A DNA stretch of 64,000 bases, from the NCBI GenBank assembly GCA_002633025.1, contig NMRB01000459.1, positions 157,333 to 221,332 of the forward strand. Reading direction: 5' to 3'. The DNA comes from Notospermus geniculatus. Taxonomy: Eukaryota > Nemertea > Pilidiophora > Heteronemertea > Lineidae. Made by a program: the position numbers and the translations under genes. Position 1 is the first letter of the stretch; the number at the start of each line of letters is the position of its first letter. This document shows positions 52,218-63,743 of this stretch, in pieces. The notes below the pieces were generated by a model. The model had not been told where the DNA came from and searched no databases. It saw only the letters and a list, made by a program, of their open reading frames with translations.

Positions 52218-52701
52218 TTGTCCCTAAAATGAGTTTCTTTTGCAACTCGAATAGATATAACTGGGTCTCCACTTGAGATGACATTGTCTCCAACTGGTTA
52301 CCGGTAAAATGATTCTTAGCTGTCTCCACCGGATTGTCTGTTGTCTCAAATCAAATAAACAAGTGATGTCGCCATATATAAAAAAAAAACGTTTCACACC
52401 CAGTGGGTTTCGAACCCAGGACCCTCTGATCGCAAGTCGGACACCAGAACCACCACACCACCGAGCTCCTCATGAGCAGATTTTGGTTCCCCTCGGTTTC
52501 TTTCCAATTTTCTCCAGCTGATGCCCTGTCCCATCGACTGGAGAACTGATAAAACTCAAAATGAGTAGACTTTGTCTCCACTTCAGAATGGTACTCCAGT
52601 TGCAGTTATCTCCAGTCGATGCAAGAAAACTGGTAAAGCCTTAGAAAACTGGTACTCATTTCTGTGTTCGAGTAGCAAAGAAACTCATTTTAGGGACAAA
52701 A
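52218..52701. mobile_element. Inverted-repeat element with a tRNA-derived sequence inside
   Basis: The ends TGTCCCTAAAATGAGTTTCT and the inverse AGAAACTCATTTTAGGGACA are perfect, and CTCGAATAG/TTCGAGTAG lies just inside. The interior has repeated CTCCAGT/ACTGGAG words. A tRNA-like unit occupies 52380-52476. Confidence 0.7.
52380..52476 (-). ncRNA. tRNA-derived SINE-like unit
   Basis: On the minus strand an A-box-like TGGTGTGGTGG (52460-52450), then ACTTGCGATCAGAGGGTCCT and a B box GGTTCGAAACC (52416-52406), are followed by a long T run (52389-52380). Acceptor pairing is poor. It is a tRNA-derived element rather than a functional tRNA. Confidence 0.55.
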
Positions 52702-54163
52702 TAGCAGATGAGATCGATTTTTTTTCTGTGTACAGGAAGAGAAAGGTTCTGAATTCAAATCATATGATCCCGTTTGCAAGATGACTTTTTCCAAATTCTG
52801 CACGCCACATTTCGTGGCCTCCACATAAGAGCACAATATGTCATCTAGAAAATCGGACTGCATTCGTATGTCAACTTGATATATCAATTATTCGTAATGA
52901 GTTTCAAGGATCTCAATTCAAGATCCAAAAGTAACGGACAAGCGTTCAAGTGATTTTTATCTCAAGTGGAGACGAATATTTTTCTGTGTGAGGCTGAGTA
53001 GCATCAATAACTTCAAAGGCATTGAGTGATAAATAAAGCCGGGATTGCGTTTACTTTTCTTTCATGAAGCATTGGTTAGTCCGAATATGGAATTTTACTT
53101 CAAAACCGATGATTAACGCAGTTTGAGAAGATTGGGTCCGAGGTTCCTTTATATCTATTATTGACTAGGAACGAAAAACGTTTGCATGGTAGACATTTTT
53201 AACTGCTACACCACCTGTCGTTCACATATATTCGCCGATGCAAGAACATATTATCCGACATTTTCCCTTAGCCTAAATTCCCCAACTTTGAGTTCAACTG
53301 AACTAGACCAACCTGAATTTTATAAACCATAGAAAGAGCACACTGTATTTAGCCCCCAACAAGGTGGACACAATGTATTGGACAAACAACGTTGATAAGT
53401 GTACACATAATTAATTTAGACAAAGCGGTGTATAGTACCCCCTGCCGTTCTGGGATGGCTTGGTGGGGCTGTGAGCAGAGGGAGGCAAGCGCAGGATCAG
53501 CCAGCCATATCACTGAGTCAACAACCAAATTGGATTGTTTATTTAGTGGTTTATTTTGTTTATTCACGCTGAGGTGTTGCCGGCTAGCAAGAGTAGAGGG
53601 CCCGTTTTCGGCATGGTGTTCAATCTTGGGCTTATGGGCGGACGAGCAAATACCTATATGATGGTTTGTGTAATTAGTTTGATCTCGATGTGGCGCCGAG
53701 GTTGTGAAGCACGTGGATTTGTATTTAGAAGTGGATTTATATTTAGAGGTGGTTTGAGGTCTCTCTCTTTAGCCATGGTGCAAGATGGGGGTGTTCATGA
53801 GCGTTTTCATTTGTGTATTACGACGAGCCGTGGATTATCACTCACCCTTTTTGTGCGAGTACTGGCTTGTTTTGTTTGATCATGATGAAGAGGGATGGTT
53901 GATCTGTTTACTTTTTTCAGTCGGTCTGTTGGCCTGAACTGAATGCCATTTGCTAGGCTATGACAACTTCATTGGACTGTTTAGTGTGTTTTAGGTTGAG
54001 CACGAAGAGTTTGTGTGTTTGTGCTAACATTCTTTAGGGCCTATTTCAAACTCTTTCCACGTGAACCATTTACGCCGCCAGGCTTGTCTTTCATATTGAA
54101 TTGGAAAAGTGGAATATTATGCTTGAAGCTCCTGGTAGAACACTCATCAGAATGATTATTTAC
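52702..54163. other. No gene recognised
   Basis: Frames up to about 107 codons (53392-53880 plus strand) are rich in Cys, Phe and Val without recognisable motifs or splice context. Confidence 0.35.
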
Positions 54164-54493
54164 CTTTTAAAGTACTCTTAACAAAATCCTGAAGTACGAG
54201 GTCCATGAGAACAAGAAATGCATGTCCTTTACTTCCATCGTTGCTAAGTTTCTTCCGCACTACATAGAGAACTTGGTTGGAGAAATAAGAATCTTCATCA
54301 TACATAGTAGAAAGTTGCAGAAACCTCTCAGATCTTGTTATCATTTCTGGATCTGTGCATCTTGGTAACAGGAGACGGGTGTCAACAGAAGAAGCTTGGT
54401 TTTCAGCAGTGGTAATGAAGGTTTGCAAGGTGTTGCTCTTTGTCAGCATTGCGATATAACCATCAATACGCTGATGCAAATCCTTTCTTTTCC
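54164..54493 (-). CDS. Exon of an unidentified minus-strand gene
   Basis: The acceptor TTATGTTTTCTGACAG at 54494 opens a 330-nt exon: KRKDLHQRIDGYIAMLTKSN, VDTRLLLPRCTDPEMITRSE, DEDSYFSNQVLYVVRKKLSN and FLVLMDLVLQDFVKSTLK before AAAG|GTAAAT. It begins and ends in phase 1. It is mostly helical. No known family was recognised. The upstream exon at 55561-55641 ends in phase 1, as required. Confidence 0.6.
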
Positions 54494-54534
54494 CTGTCAG
54501 AAAACATAACACCATGACAATTAATATTCAACAA

Positions 54535-55167
54535 AGATGAAATTGTCCATGGACCATGTGCTCACCTGGGTAAACGTACCAGAAAAACAAATGACAAATG
54601 TTAAATCGTAATGTTCCAGGGTCATGTATCCTCATTAGATGCACCTGATAAAAATTTCGAGACAATCCAGTTACAGTTCAGGAGTTACTGGACTGAGCTT
54701 TGGTTTCGGCCACCTGGTAGCCAAGCGGAGAATCGAATTGGACCGAAAAGTGGTGTCATAGGTAACCTGACATAGGAGTGTATATGTACCAAGTTTTAAG
54801 TCAGTAGCCCAAGCATTTATGAAACGCGTCACCAAATGACTAAATTTTGAACTTTGACCTCTGTGACCTTGAAAAGTCGGTCAAATCAAAAACCCCTTAC
54901 TAATACGTCATGCATCCTCAGTAGAAGCACCAATGATAAAAATTTAGAGAGGATCCAGTCATTAGTTCATGAGTTATATTTGTTTTAGTTTCCGCCACCT
55001 GGTGGCCAAGCTAAGGGTCAAATCGGACCAAAACTTGGTGTCATAGGTCATCTGACCAAAGGGCCAATAGCTCCAGCGGTTACGAAACGTGCCCTGCTAA
55101 CGGAATACGACGGACGACGACGGACGCTGACCGACGACAAGAGCTCACCCCAGGTGAGCTACATGTA
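54535..55167 (-). repeat. AGCTCACC-ended repeat, copy 3 (inverted), in the intron of the minus-strand gene
   Basis: On the minus strand it starts GTAGCTCACCTGGGGTGAGC, then TCGTCGGTCAGCG, and ends CATGGTCCATGGACAATTTC. The body shares GACCTATGACACCAAG-type sequence with copy 1 (40215-40250). It is shorter than the other copies. Confidence 0.7.
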
Positions 55168-55560
55168 AAAAGTCAGCCAAAACCCACAGAAACAGAATGT
55201 TTTAGTGAACACCATTGATAAAAGAATTAGTGAAATTCAGTAAAATCACATCTGAGGAACTCTGGTCAACACACATTCGTGGTGTAATAAAGCAAGATCC
55301 AAAACAAACCCCAGCGACAAACCGAATCGCCTCAGGGTGGGTCTCGTTACTTTGATTATCAGTGCCTGGAGATACATGGTCTCCTAGTTAACTTGATCAA
55401 ATCAGCCAATCCTTCCAAAAAAGGGATCTCAGGCATCATGTTTCAGTGGCAACAAAGGGAGATCCACTCCAAAATCAACCGCAAGAATGGGTTCTTCATG
55501 TCCTAACCTGAGAGATACAACACCTTGTATGACAGCAGAAGAAAATGAAGATATTTGCAC
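55168..55560. other. Intron remainder of the minus-strand gene; nothing recognised
   Basis: A minus-strand frame at 55429-55623 is an out-of-phase shadow of the exon that ends at 55561. Confidence 0.35.
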
Positions 55561-55641
55561 CTTGATCAGTAGATGGTTGTGTGTCCTCAGTACTACTTGG
55601 TGCAATACTTGCAGCAGCATCATCAGGATTGTCTCCTATGC
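55561..55641 (-). CDS. Upstream exon of the unidentified minus-strand gene
   Basis: The acceptor TCTTTATTCTCCAG opens an 81-nt exon reading IGDNPDDAAASIAPSSTEDT QPSTDQ, with the donor CAAG|GTGCAA. Phase 1 at both ends agrees with the exon at 54493. The segment is acidic and Ser/Thr-rich, probably disordered. Confidence 0.5.
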
Positions 55642-55867
55642 CTGGAGAATAAAGATAACTCGTAGAAAGTTGATAAAATCAAAACAGCTTGTAGTACTTA
55701 ACTGTGACAACGTTTTGTCGAATGTAATACAGTTCTTGCAGCTTGACTCTCAGTTATAACAACTACAATCATAACAAGATGACATTGTAAATGTCGTATG
55801 GTTCCCGATGTACAGGTGCTATTACCGGTACATGAATGATACATTGATAGAGATCAAGGCACGTTGA

Positions 55868-56190
55868 TAGAGATCAGATAAAAAGGTACGGTAAAAAAGG
55901 TACCGGTATAAAAGGTACTAGGTAATAAAGGTACTAGGTAAAAAAGGTACAGAAAAAAAGGAATTAACCTAAGTACCGGTATGCCTAATATCATGCCTCT
56001 GCCTCTACCTGTACCACAGGCAGAGATATTTCAAATTATCAAGTTTGACCTTGACCTTGACCTCTGATCATCAAGGTCATTGCATAATCGAAATGGGCAT
56101 CATCGATAACCTAATAACGGGTGATATCATGCCTCTATCTCTACCACAGGCAGAGATATTTCAAATTATCAAGTTTGATATATCAAAATC
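55868..56190. repeat. AAAAGGTAC tandem tract and a duplicated CAGGCAGAGATATTTC block
   Basis: AAAAGGTAC-like units recur at 55878-55960. Then CCACAGGCAGAGATATTTCA AATTATCAAGTTTGA occurs twice (about 56021 and 56149), each preceded by ATCATGCCTCT. Non-coding. Confidence 0.6.
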
Positions 56191-56347
56191 TCATGATATT
56201 TCAATCATAATTTTAATACAGTTCAGTCCTTGAATAAGCAGGCATGAACTGAGACTTGTTTCATGTTGCTCAGTTGACAATATGGCAAGTTATCTCAAAA
56301 TATCAAATTTGTGATATTGATATCACCATGACCCCAACATCTCAGTA

Positions 56348-57101
56348 GTCCGGTCGCAAAACCCCGATTTTGGGCTTCTAAGGTGTTTCTTTTTGAATAA
56401 CAGCATTTTTTTCCCCAGTTTTCATACATTTGGAGGGTGTGGAATCGGAATCCGTCGAATGCCACCTTGGCACCCTTGAGCGTTTTAAGAAATTCGCGTT
56501 TGAATTTTTGGAACTGACTTTATCATTGGACGTCAGCTGACGCAACGACTGAGCTTTGTACAGGAGAATGGGACCCGATGTACAGCTAACTTTTTAGTGG
56601 TTGGATTTACACCCCATAAATGTATTATCAACAGATAGAAACATGGTGCCTCGTAATCATATAAGCATGTTTTTAGTAATTTTTAACTTGTTATGTATTT
56701 GGAAACGGCATTTTTATGTATTTTGACTCATTTTGTGTTAATTTACATAAAAAACGTCATTTCTTATTACAAAACTACTGAAAACAATTAAGAACATGCT
56801 TGTCTGCTTCTGAGGCACCATGTTTCTATCTGTTGGTAATACATTTATGGGGTGTAAATCCAACCATTTAAAAGTTAGCTGTACATCGGGTCCCATTCTC
56901 CTGTACAAAGCTCAGTCGTTGCGTCAGCTGACGTCCAATGATAAAGTCAGTTCCAAAAATTCAAACGCGAATTTCTCAAAACGCTCAAGGGTGCCAGAGT
57001 GGCACCCGGCGGATTCTGAATCTCTGTCATTTGGAGATACAAAAAATGCAAAAAAATTGTTGTTATTCAAAATGTCACACTTTTTCGTTCTGCGTCCGGA
57101 C
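56348..57101. mobile_element. TA-flanked foldback element (754 bp)
   Basis: The termini GTCCGG and CCGGAC are bordered by TA (56346-56347 and 57102-57103). The arms are about 320 bp each and share AAAGTTAGCTGTACATCGGG, TTGGACGTCAGCTGACG-type and CACCATGTTTCTATCTGTTG blocks in inverse orientation. The loop is AT-rich. The frame at 56820-57219 is not supported. Confidence 0.75.
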
Positions 57102-57356
57102 TAAGATCAAAAGTAATCAGTCCATTCGATTCCTAGGGTATGAAAACCTAAGGGTAGAACTTGTTTCTGTTGCTCTAGGTGTTAAAGGAGCTGAGTTATG
57201 GCATCAGATAAAAGCGTGACGGACAAAATATCAAGTCTGATATGTTGATTACATCATGATGGAGGCATCGGATGTTGAAAATGATTAGCTCATTGGATTG
57301 CCCAGGTTGACAAACCTAGGGGTAGGATGTGTTACCAGAGCTGTAGTTGTTGAAGG

Positions 57357-57505
57357 AGATAAGATATGAAGGTGTGACAGACGGACACACACAGACACAG
57401 ACACACACACACATACACACGCAGATACACACACAGATACACAGACATCATGACCAAAAACAATATGGTTCCCGATCTTAGTGATCGGGAACTATAACAA
57501 CACAT
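57357..57505. repeat. ACACAC/GACAGACGG tract ending in a GATCGGGAAC hairpin
   Basis: A microsatellite-like ACACACAGAC tract leads to CAATATGGTTCCCGATCTTA and GATCGGGAACTAT. The hairpin pairs with the related block at 47853-47905 in inverse orientation. Confidence 0.6.
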
Positions 57506-57949
57506 TTGCCGGGAAGATGGCCCACATGCTGTCCCCTTGGGCGGAAGTGCCCCCCCGCAACACGCAGGCGCAGACGTGACGAGGCTAGTCTACAGACCAC
57601 TACATATCCCCCCCCCCCCACTGAAAAGCACAGGCAGGGTCTCAACAAGAATTGACAGTACCAAGGATAACATAATGAACACTACATATGACAACCTCAT
57701 GAACGAAGAGTCTTGCACCAGATGCAATTTACAGTCCAAGTAACAGATCAGAACAGTGGCCCAAATCCAAATTACCTATGGGCTTAACTTTTAACCTATC
57801 CGGTCAGAATCACACAATATTCCAGATTTAGTTGACATGAAAGATTAGGTCAAGACAACATACAAAGAAATGCAGCAGAAATTCAATGAACAAATACAGA
57901 CAATTCACTAGATACTTGCAATGGAACAGAAAATTGAACAAAAGGGTGC

Positions 57950-58976
57950 TCAGGGGGGACTACCCTGAGACACCAGCAGAAAACCACAAAATGCATTATT
58001 CTGGCCTTTCCACTGAACCTGGCGTAGGGATCCCACACCATCTGTATCCTTTTCTTTCGGACAATCTCTCTTCTTATGGCCTAACTCCCCACATGCGAAA
58101 CATGCTGCATTAAACTTTCGCGTACCGGTATCCGAAAGCTCGCTGCCCATTGATTCTCCACCACCAGTTGGCATTTGCCGATTTGAACGCTTGTGAGATA
58201 CAAACTCATCCGCTATCTTCACCAAATCATCCAACGATTTGCCATTGCCATGCCCCTCTAACAACTTCAGGCGTAGGCTTTCATCCATTATCACCGATAG
58301 CAGCTGATCGAATATAATTTTTTCCAGAACGACCTTAAATTTCTCATTCTTCGACAGCGTTGAGTCCACTTCTAGCCAGAAACCCAAATACTCTCGTAAC
58401 CGTGCCACATGATCCGTGAATGTTTCGTCTTTCTTCTTGATTGCCCTTCTGAACTTGTTACGATATTCCTCGGGAGTCGAGCCTATATCGTTTCAGAATA
58501 ACCGTACGAACTTTATCATAATCCTCCTTGTCGCTTTCATTCATGGAGTTGTATGCCTTCTGGGCAGGTGTTGTCAAGTATGGCTCCAGGGTCGCAGCCC
58601 ATTTCTATTTGTCAATTTCGTATGTTCGAGTCGCCAAATTCTCAAAAAACTTGAGATATGCCTGGACGTCATCCTCTGGTGTTAACTTATGAAATTCCTT
58701 CAAGCGAGGCACTCCATTGGGTTTGTTCTACTTCACGGCTGTGATCAACATTTTCTGAAAATTTTCCGTATCCGCTCGCCTGGGATCCTCAAAACCCCTA
58801 ACCATCTTCATAAAGTCCATCATAACGTCTGGGGCGGCCTGTGCACCACCTGACACCGAAGCCACAACTGGATCTGGTTCCAGCACTTTGTCCAATGCCG
58901 CGAGTGCATCCACTCGCTCCGCCTTCGATTTCTCCTCATTCAGATCCATGTGATTGAACTCACAAAGCGTTGCCAA
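57950..58976 (-). pseudogene. Gypsy-type gag with SCAN-like region and CCHC zinc knuckle
   Basis: Read on the minus strand: 58976-58728 (AERVDALAALDKVLEPDPVV), a frame-shifted middle (PEDDVQAYLKFFENLATRTY) with a stop, and 58408-57950. The last part holds FDQLLSVIMDESLRLKLLEG and SLDDLVKIADEFVSHKR, similar in layout to SCAN-type capsid helices, then CFACGELGHKKRDC, a C-x2-C-x4-H-x4-C knuckle. This is a Ty3/Gypsy gag of the group related to SCAN domains. No pol follows on its downstream side, and LTRs were not resolved. It is a broken, ancient copy. Confidence 0.75.
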
Positions 58977-60366
58977 ATACTCGTTTGTGAAGCGCCTATA
59001 GTAGTGTCACGGACTTGTGAGTCTAGATGCCCATGCACATCCTGAGGGTGAGGGGGGTATCGCAGGACCTCACAAGAAAGCCTACTGGACAAGGGGGGAA
59101 CACTGAACAGACAAATCAAAGGCTATATATCCAATGATATGAATTTATTAAAAACTACCCAGTTCTTCATACATGTCACCGTTCCACTTTACTTGGCAAA
59201 CGACAGAATCAATAGTAGTTCTTAGAGAAATGCACATGCTTCCAGCACCGGTAATACAGTTACAAACAACTTCACTACGATCGGGTGACCCTGGCGCACA
59301 TTACAAAAGATAACTGCCTTCATTCGTCAGAAGCTGAAAGGCTTCCAAGATTTCAATGAGGAGATAAAATAGTTCGTCCTCATCACTGCTCCAGAGAGCA
59401 ACATCGTCACAGTACACTAAATCCATGTGGACTATAATTATCTAGGGCTAGGCTATAGCAAGTATTACAATAAAAGTACAATAGTGACCACAGGCCTAAG
59501 TATAAAATATAATAAAAACCATTATCTTGTCCTTGACAATGTAAACTAGCTACAATACAACACCCAGTACGCGGGCCTGCACACTGCACTGCACGCCAAA
59601 CACGTGGTGGTCGCCTCTGCAGATCGATAACAAAAGGACGGGATGAACAACACGAGGGGATCTCTAGTTTTTCCAAGTGGTCCCCGGAGATGCTCGCAGG
59701 ACTGACTCCCGAGGGCCGAGCATCCCCTTTTATACCCCAGGGCCATCGGGTCACGTGAGACAAGACCCGACCCCCACGAAGTTCCTAATCTGATGCGGAC
59801 ATCACTTAGACTAGGCCTGCAAAGCCACAACCCATAAAAAGGACAGAGATTCTGATGCAATATGTGATCCGTCAAGACCAAAACTTGACACTTACCTGAA
59901 TTTAGCTTCCCAAAACTAGTTAAAGGTGATAATACCGTCAAAAATTGTAATAAACAAAATCCCCGTAGGTTTAAAAGCTGCACCTCTCGCGAGACCTCGC
60001 GAGACTGTTAACTACTATCACATGACGGTCATGTGACTACAAAAATCCAACATGGCAGTCAAGTTGCAAACTATGCTATTGTCTACCCTATGCTATGTGG
60101 GTGATAAACTATTGGAATAAGAACATATTTGCAACAAAATCCCAACCTGTCTCACTACCCCCCACTAAGAATCTGAGCCGTCCTCGCGAAAAATATCAAA
60201 TTCCCCTCGCTACTCGCTACAATTCCATGATCCAAAAAAAACAATACCTAACCATGGGGATACCAAAAACAATACAATACAATAATACAATGACAGTACA
60301 ATTTGTCATGTCACAATACAAATGAGGAACACATGAGGTGGTCAGCAGTATCACGATTTACAATTA
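58977..60366. other. Upstream flank of the gag; possible LTR remnant
   Basis: On the minus strand GTCCGTGACA at about 59001 could be an LTR 3' end immediately before the gag leader, but the matching start and the second LTR were not found. Frames in 59400-59980 look non-coding. Confidence 0.3.
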
Positions 60367-60592
60367 GACTGGTCCCCTGTCGTATCGCTCCGTTCCTCCA
60401 CTACTACGACAGGCCGCGTCCGCCATGTTTGCCTGTTTTCTGACACACGTATGCAAATGAGCAATAAAGACTTTCAACGCTGCGGGGAGTCTCGCGACCG
60501 TTGATGACGTTTGGCTGACCAATCACATGCCGAGTTGGCGTTCAAAATGCCTGTCGTAGTAGTGAAGCGAGAACTACGACAGGGGACCAGTC
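60367..60592. mobile_element. TA-flanked MITE (226 bp)
   Basis: The ends GACTGGTCCCCTGTCGTA and TACGACAGGGGACCAGTC are exact inverses, bordered by TA on both sides (60365-60366, 60593-60594). A much shorter relative lies at 63091-63160. Confidence 0.8.
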
Positions 60593-62070
60593 TAGATTTA
60601 CAATGAAACAGCAGCATCCGAACATGTCCTAATTCTCCTGAGTTTTAACAAAGAAAATTGTCATAGCCTCCCAACAACTTCATCCACACAAGAAACTCAC
60701 GAAGGCACAATTATGCAAATTCTGGAACACATCCGTGGTTATAACTGTAAAAGGTTACCAAAAATATACGATAGAAAAATATAACTCTATACTAGTAACT
60801 CGACAGTACTGGGCGGCTCAACTTGTGCTGGCCGGAAAGTCACACAACGCACTTCTACATGTATCTACATTGCCAACCTGACAAAGTATCCAAGTACCAG
60901 GACACTCTGAACTGTGACTACACAGCCACACCGTACTTAAAATCAGCAAGATAAAATACAATCAAAATTTAATATTCAACCGGCACCATGAAGATAAATG
61001 CCCCAAATCTAAAAGAAAACTATACTAACCTATAATCTACATACTACAAAAGAATTCCTTCCTTAGTAGGAAGAACCAGCAGAATATGGCAGAACCAGCT
61101 TACATTACTTTAAGAACCAGCTTACATTACTTTAAGGGGGCGGTAGCCATAAGGAAGCGCACTGCAAATGGCGACTAAAAAAACAATTGATATTTTCTCC
61201 AAGCAAAAAGGTAGCATCGATTTCATGTATTTCTATGAAATTGCTACTCTTGTTCTACACATCTGAATTGTAAACGATGTGCTTTCTTCTTTCATTAATC
61301 AGCTAATTAAGCAAACAATGAGACCCCTATTTGACTTTTTCGTCATAGATTTCTCGGCAAACAAGGCGACTGGGACCTGGCGTTTTACCACAAAATGATG
61401 GGGAACACATATGTGCAGGTGCCGACGTTGAGATAATTTGCAAATTCTAATTCTTAGTAATGATAATTATGTAATTTGTGCCAAAAATTGGTCAAAAATG
61501 AACTTTTAGAATGTCTCCCGAATCCTGTTGAATAGTGAAAAAATCTCAACGTCGCGCCCTGCGCACAATGCTGCCAAATGAAAAGAAACGACTGAAGTGC
61601 GATGCCTGATGGACGAGAAAAGTCTTCCCAAAATTTTCATATTTTGGCCTAAACACGCCTACGCTTTTCGAAATACGCGGGCTATTAAAGTAACTTCCTT
61701 ATTGTCATTAAAATAGGCCTATGCGCACGGACGCACCGGGTGTACAAAAGCATTGTGCTGGACGATATTTTTGAAAGAGTGTAGGTTTTGGCAACGAACC
61801 ATATAGAATACAATTGAGCAATACGGGATTCACTGGTAACTTCAGCAGTCAGCCAAATATAAAGTTATACAAAACTACACATAGCCTGAGAAAGACTAGA
61901 CAAGCCTGGTGGCGCCCGGGTTCACGAAGTGACGTTGAGATCATGAGACTGCAGTTAGTTGCTGGGCCGGGAATAGATGTTTGGTTTGGGCAGCGGAAAG
62001 AAACTCGATAGCAGGACAAGTCCTTACATCCAAACAGAGAAAATCTTTGTGAATAAAAGAAAAGAAACGG
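60593..62070. other. No gene recognised
   Basis: AT-rich sequence; GAACCAGCTTACATTACTTT is duplicated at about 61092-61133. Frames are short. Confidence 0.35.
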
Positions 62071-62072
62071 AG

Positions 62073-62165
62073 AAAAAAATTTCTTCCACCACCCGGGCTC
62101 GAACCCATGGTCATAGACAACCATAGCCGTAATCACTGAACCCACTACTGATAACCCAAATGCGG
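62073..62165 (-). ncRNA. tRNA-derived SINE-like unit
   Basis: The minus strand has a possible degenerate A box, then CTATGACCATGGGTTCGAGC with a B box GGTTCGAGCC (62105-62096) and a T7 run (62079-62073). The stems are degenerate, so it is not a working tRNA. Confidence 0.45.
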
Positions 62166-62408
62166 CCATGGCCTATATTCACCATCAACACTGACCCCAA
62201 TTATCACTCATCCCTTTATTTTAGTCCCAAGAAGGCTACCTGAACATTCGTGCACTATATGTGTGTACACACATCGTATCTCCATACACGTCGGTTATGC
62301 GTGGATCAAACAAAATGGCGACCTGACTCGTCTGCTATGGGGCAATTCTGGACTTTTCTGCTTATTTCTCGGTGATGAAGGATTACATACGGTTCAAAAT
62401 AAATAGGG

Positions 62409-62430
62409 NNNNNNNNNNNNNNNNNNNNNN
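62409..62430. other. Scaffold gap (22 N)
   Basis: Unresolved bases next to a G run. Confidence 0.99.
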
Positions 62431-62649
62431 GGGGGGGGCACTGGTCGGGGATTCTAAATTCGTTCCCCGACTTCAACTACGAGAATGAATTGCAGTCCGC
62501 TATGGACATCCTAATTGTCATGATAAAAACGATTTGATAGACGTTTTCAATTAGTCAAACACCACATTGAAGGCAGAAAAATTTGGCCTTATAAATCGGA
62601 AGTGCGGATAAATAATGAATATTGAGGTCGTAATCCTAGTCATTACGAC

Positions 62650-62898
62650 TTGAAACACGACAAAAATATTTGCGATTTATGTGCACTTCCGATTACGAGT
62701 CAAAAATTATTCTGCCACCTCCGGACGAGTCATAGTGAGGATGAAGAATTTTTACCATTCATGCCAACTTGTGTGTTGATTTTCTTTAGCATGGCGGCAT
62801 CGTCTTCCTGTATCATCCTTGTTCCGACCCCATGGAAGTTGCTGACTTTATCGACACGGTCAAGTCCAAATCATTTTGCGGGTGTAAATTCATCATAA
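62650..62898 (+). CDS. Possible small Cys2His2 zinc-finger frame
   Basis: ATG opens MKHDKNICDLCALPITSQKL, then FCHLRTSHSEDEE, giving C-x2-C-x11-H-x4-H, close to a classical zinc finger. The second half (from MAASSS) lacks finger features. It may be an exon of a gene not otherwise visible, a transposon remnant or chance. Confidence 0.25.
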   Translation: MKHDKNICDLCALPITSQKLFCHLRTSHSEDEEFLPFMPTCVLIFFSMAASSSCIILVPTPWKLLTLSTRSSPNHFAGVNSS

Positions 62899-63090
62899 CC
62901 CCATATCGGGTGCCTTGTGATGATATCAAGAAAGGTGGCAGGTCGTCAGAGGATATGTCGGACAGGGTATGTGGACTGTGAAGGCCTATAGCCTACACAC
63001 AGAGAAGATCATGCAAGCAATGACGTCGTGAAAGCACGTGGTAGGCCCCAATGGGTTTCAATGGAAGACGAGTTGCCGCGGATACAAGTA

Positions 63091-63160
63091 GACTGGTGCC
63101 CTGCCGTCCAAACGCTCTGCAATACGAATTGCGGAGAATTTCGAGGGCAGGGGACTAGTC
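63091..63160. mobile_element. Minimal TA-flanked MITE (70 bp), relative of 60367-60592
   Basis: The ends GACTGGTGCCCTGCCGT and the near inverse GGGCAGGGGACTAGTC are bordered by TA (63089-63090, 63161-63162). Almost only terminal repeats remain. Confidence 0.6.
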
Positions 63161-63327
63161 TATCTAAAAGAAACCATGTATCCCAGCGCTACTGCTCAAG
63201 AAAGCTTTAGCAGCAAAATCGACGAGCTTTGAGAATGGCGACGAAACTTTGTTTTTTTATTCGGAAAAACCCTCATTGTAACCGATGGTCTGTGTAATTT
63301 TTTCGTCTGTCCATACGCTGAAACTAA

Positions 63328-63456
63328 GGGCCGTATGTACGGGTCGGACTTCTGCCACACTTTCATTAAAGTCTGACTTTTCTCAATGCTTCAAGCAAAG
63401 CGAAAGTTTAACTTAAGCTGTACTTTAGGCTAAAGTCCAATCCGTGCATACGGCCC
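63328..63456. mobile_element. TAA-flanked MITE (PIF/Harbinger-like)
   Basis: The ends GGGCCGTATGTACGG and CCGTGCATACGGCCC are inverses, flanked by TAA on each side (63325-63327 and 63457-63459). A 3-bp TAA-type duplication is usual for PIF/Harbinger. The interior has AAAGTCTGACTTT-like inverted words. Confidence 0.7.
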
Positions 63457-63639
63457 TAAGTATCCTGTCTTTTACTAGTCAGTACTTGTGAATTATAGCC
63501 AATTTTGCGTCTCTGTTTCAGCCTTTCGCTCTGTTGTATTGGGGGTACAGCCTCCACATGTATCATTTTGACAGAGACGTCGTAGCCGATTTTATACAAG
63601 TAAGTATCGAAACAAAAACCTGATCGGAAGCTGCTTGTA

Positions 63640-63743
63640 AAAGTAAACATTAACGACAACGTCATTTACTGAAAATGCAATGTGTAGTATGAAAAATAAC
63701 GTTGTCGTCAAGTTTACGTTTATCGTTTGATTTCTAAACCTCC
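63640..63743. mobile_element. Second copy of the GGAGGTTT inverted-repeat element
   Basis: It shares AAAATGCAATGTGTAGTATG AAAAATA-type core and the end TTTATCGTTTGATTT.TAAACCTCC with 46889-47035, but the left terminus is worn away. Confidence 0.7.

Noticed and set aside
59001-60030. LTR of the Gypsy gag
   Set aside because: A plausible CA end exists at 59001, but no TG start at a fitting distance nor a second LTR could be found by eye.
63522-63598. Exon-like segment between TTTCAG and GTAAGT (PFALLYWGYSLHMYHF)
   Set aside because: The borders look good but the phase does not join 49727 to 63870 cleanly (77 nt), and it adjoins a MITE; left out for lack of support.
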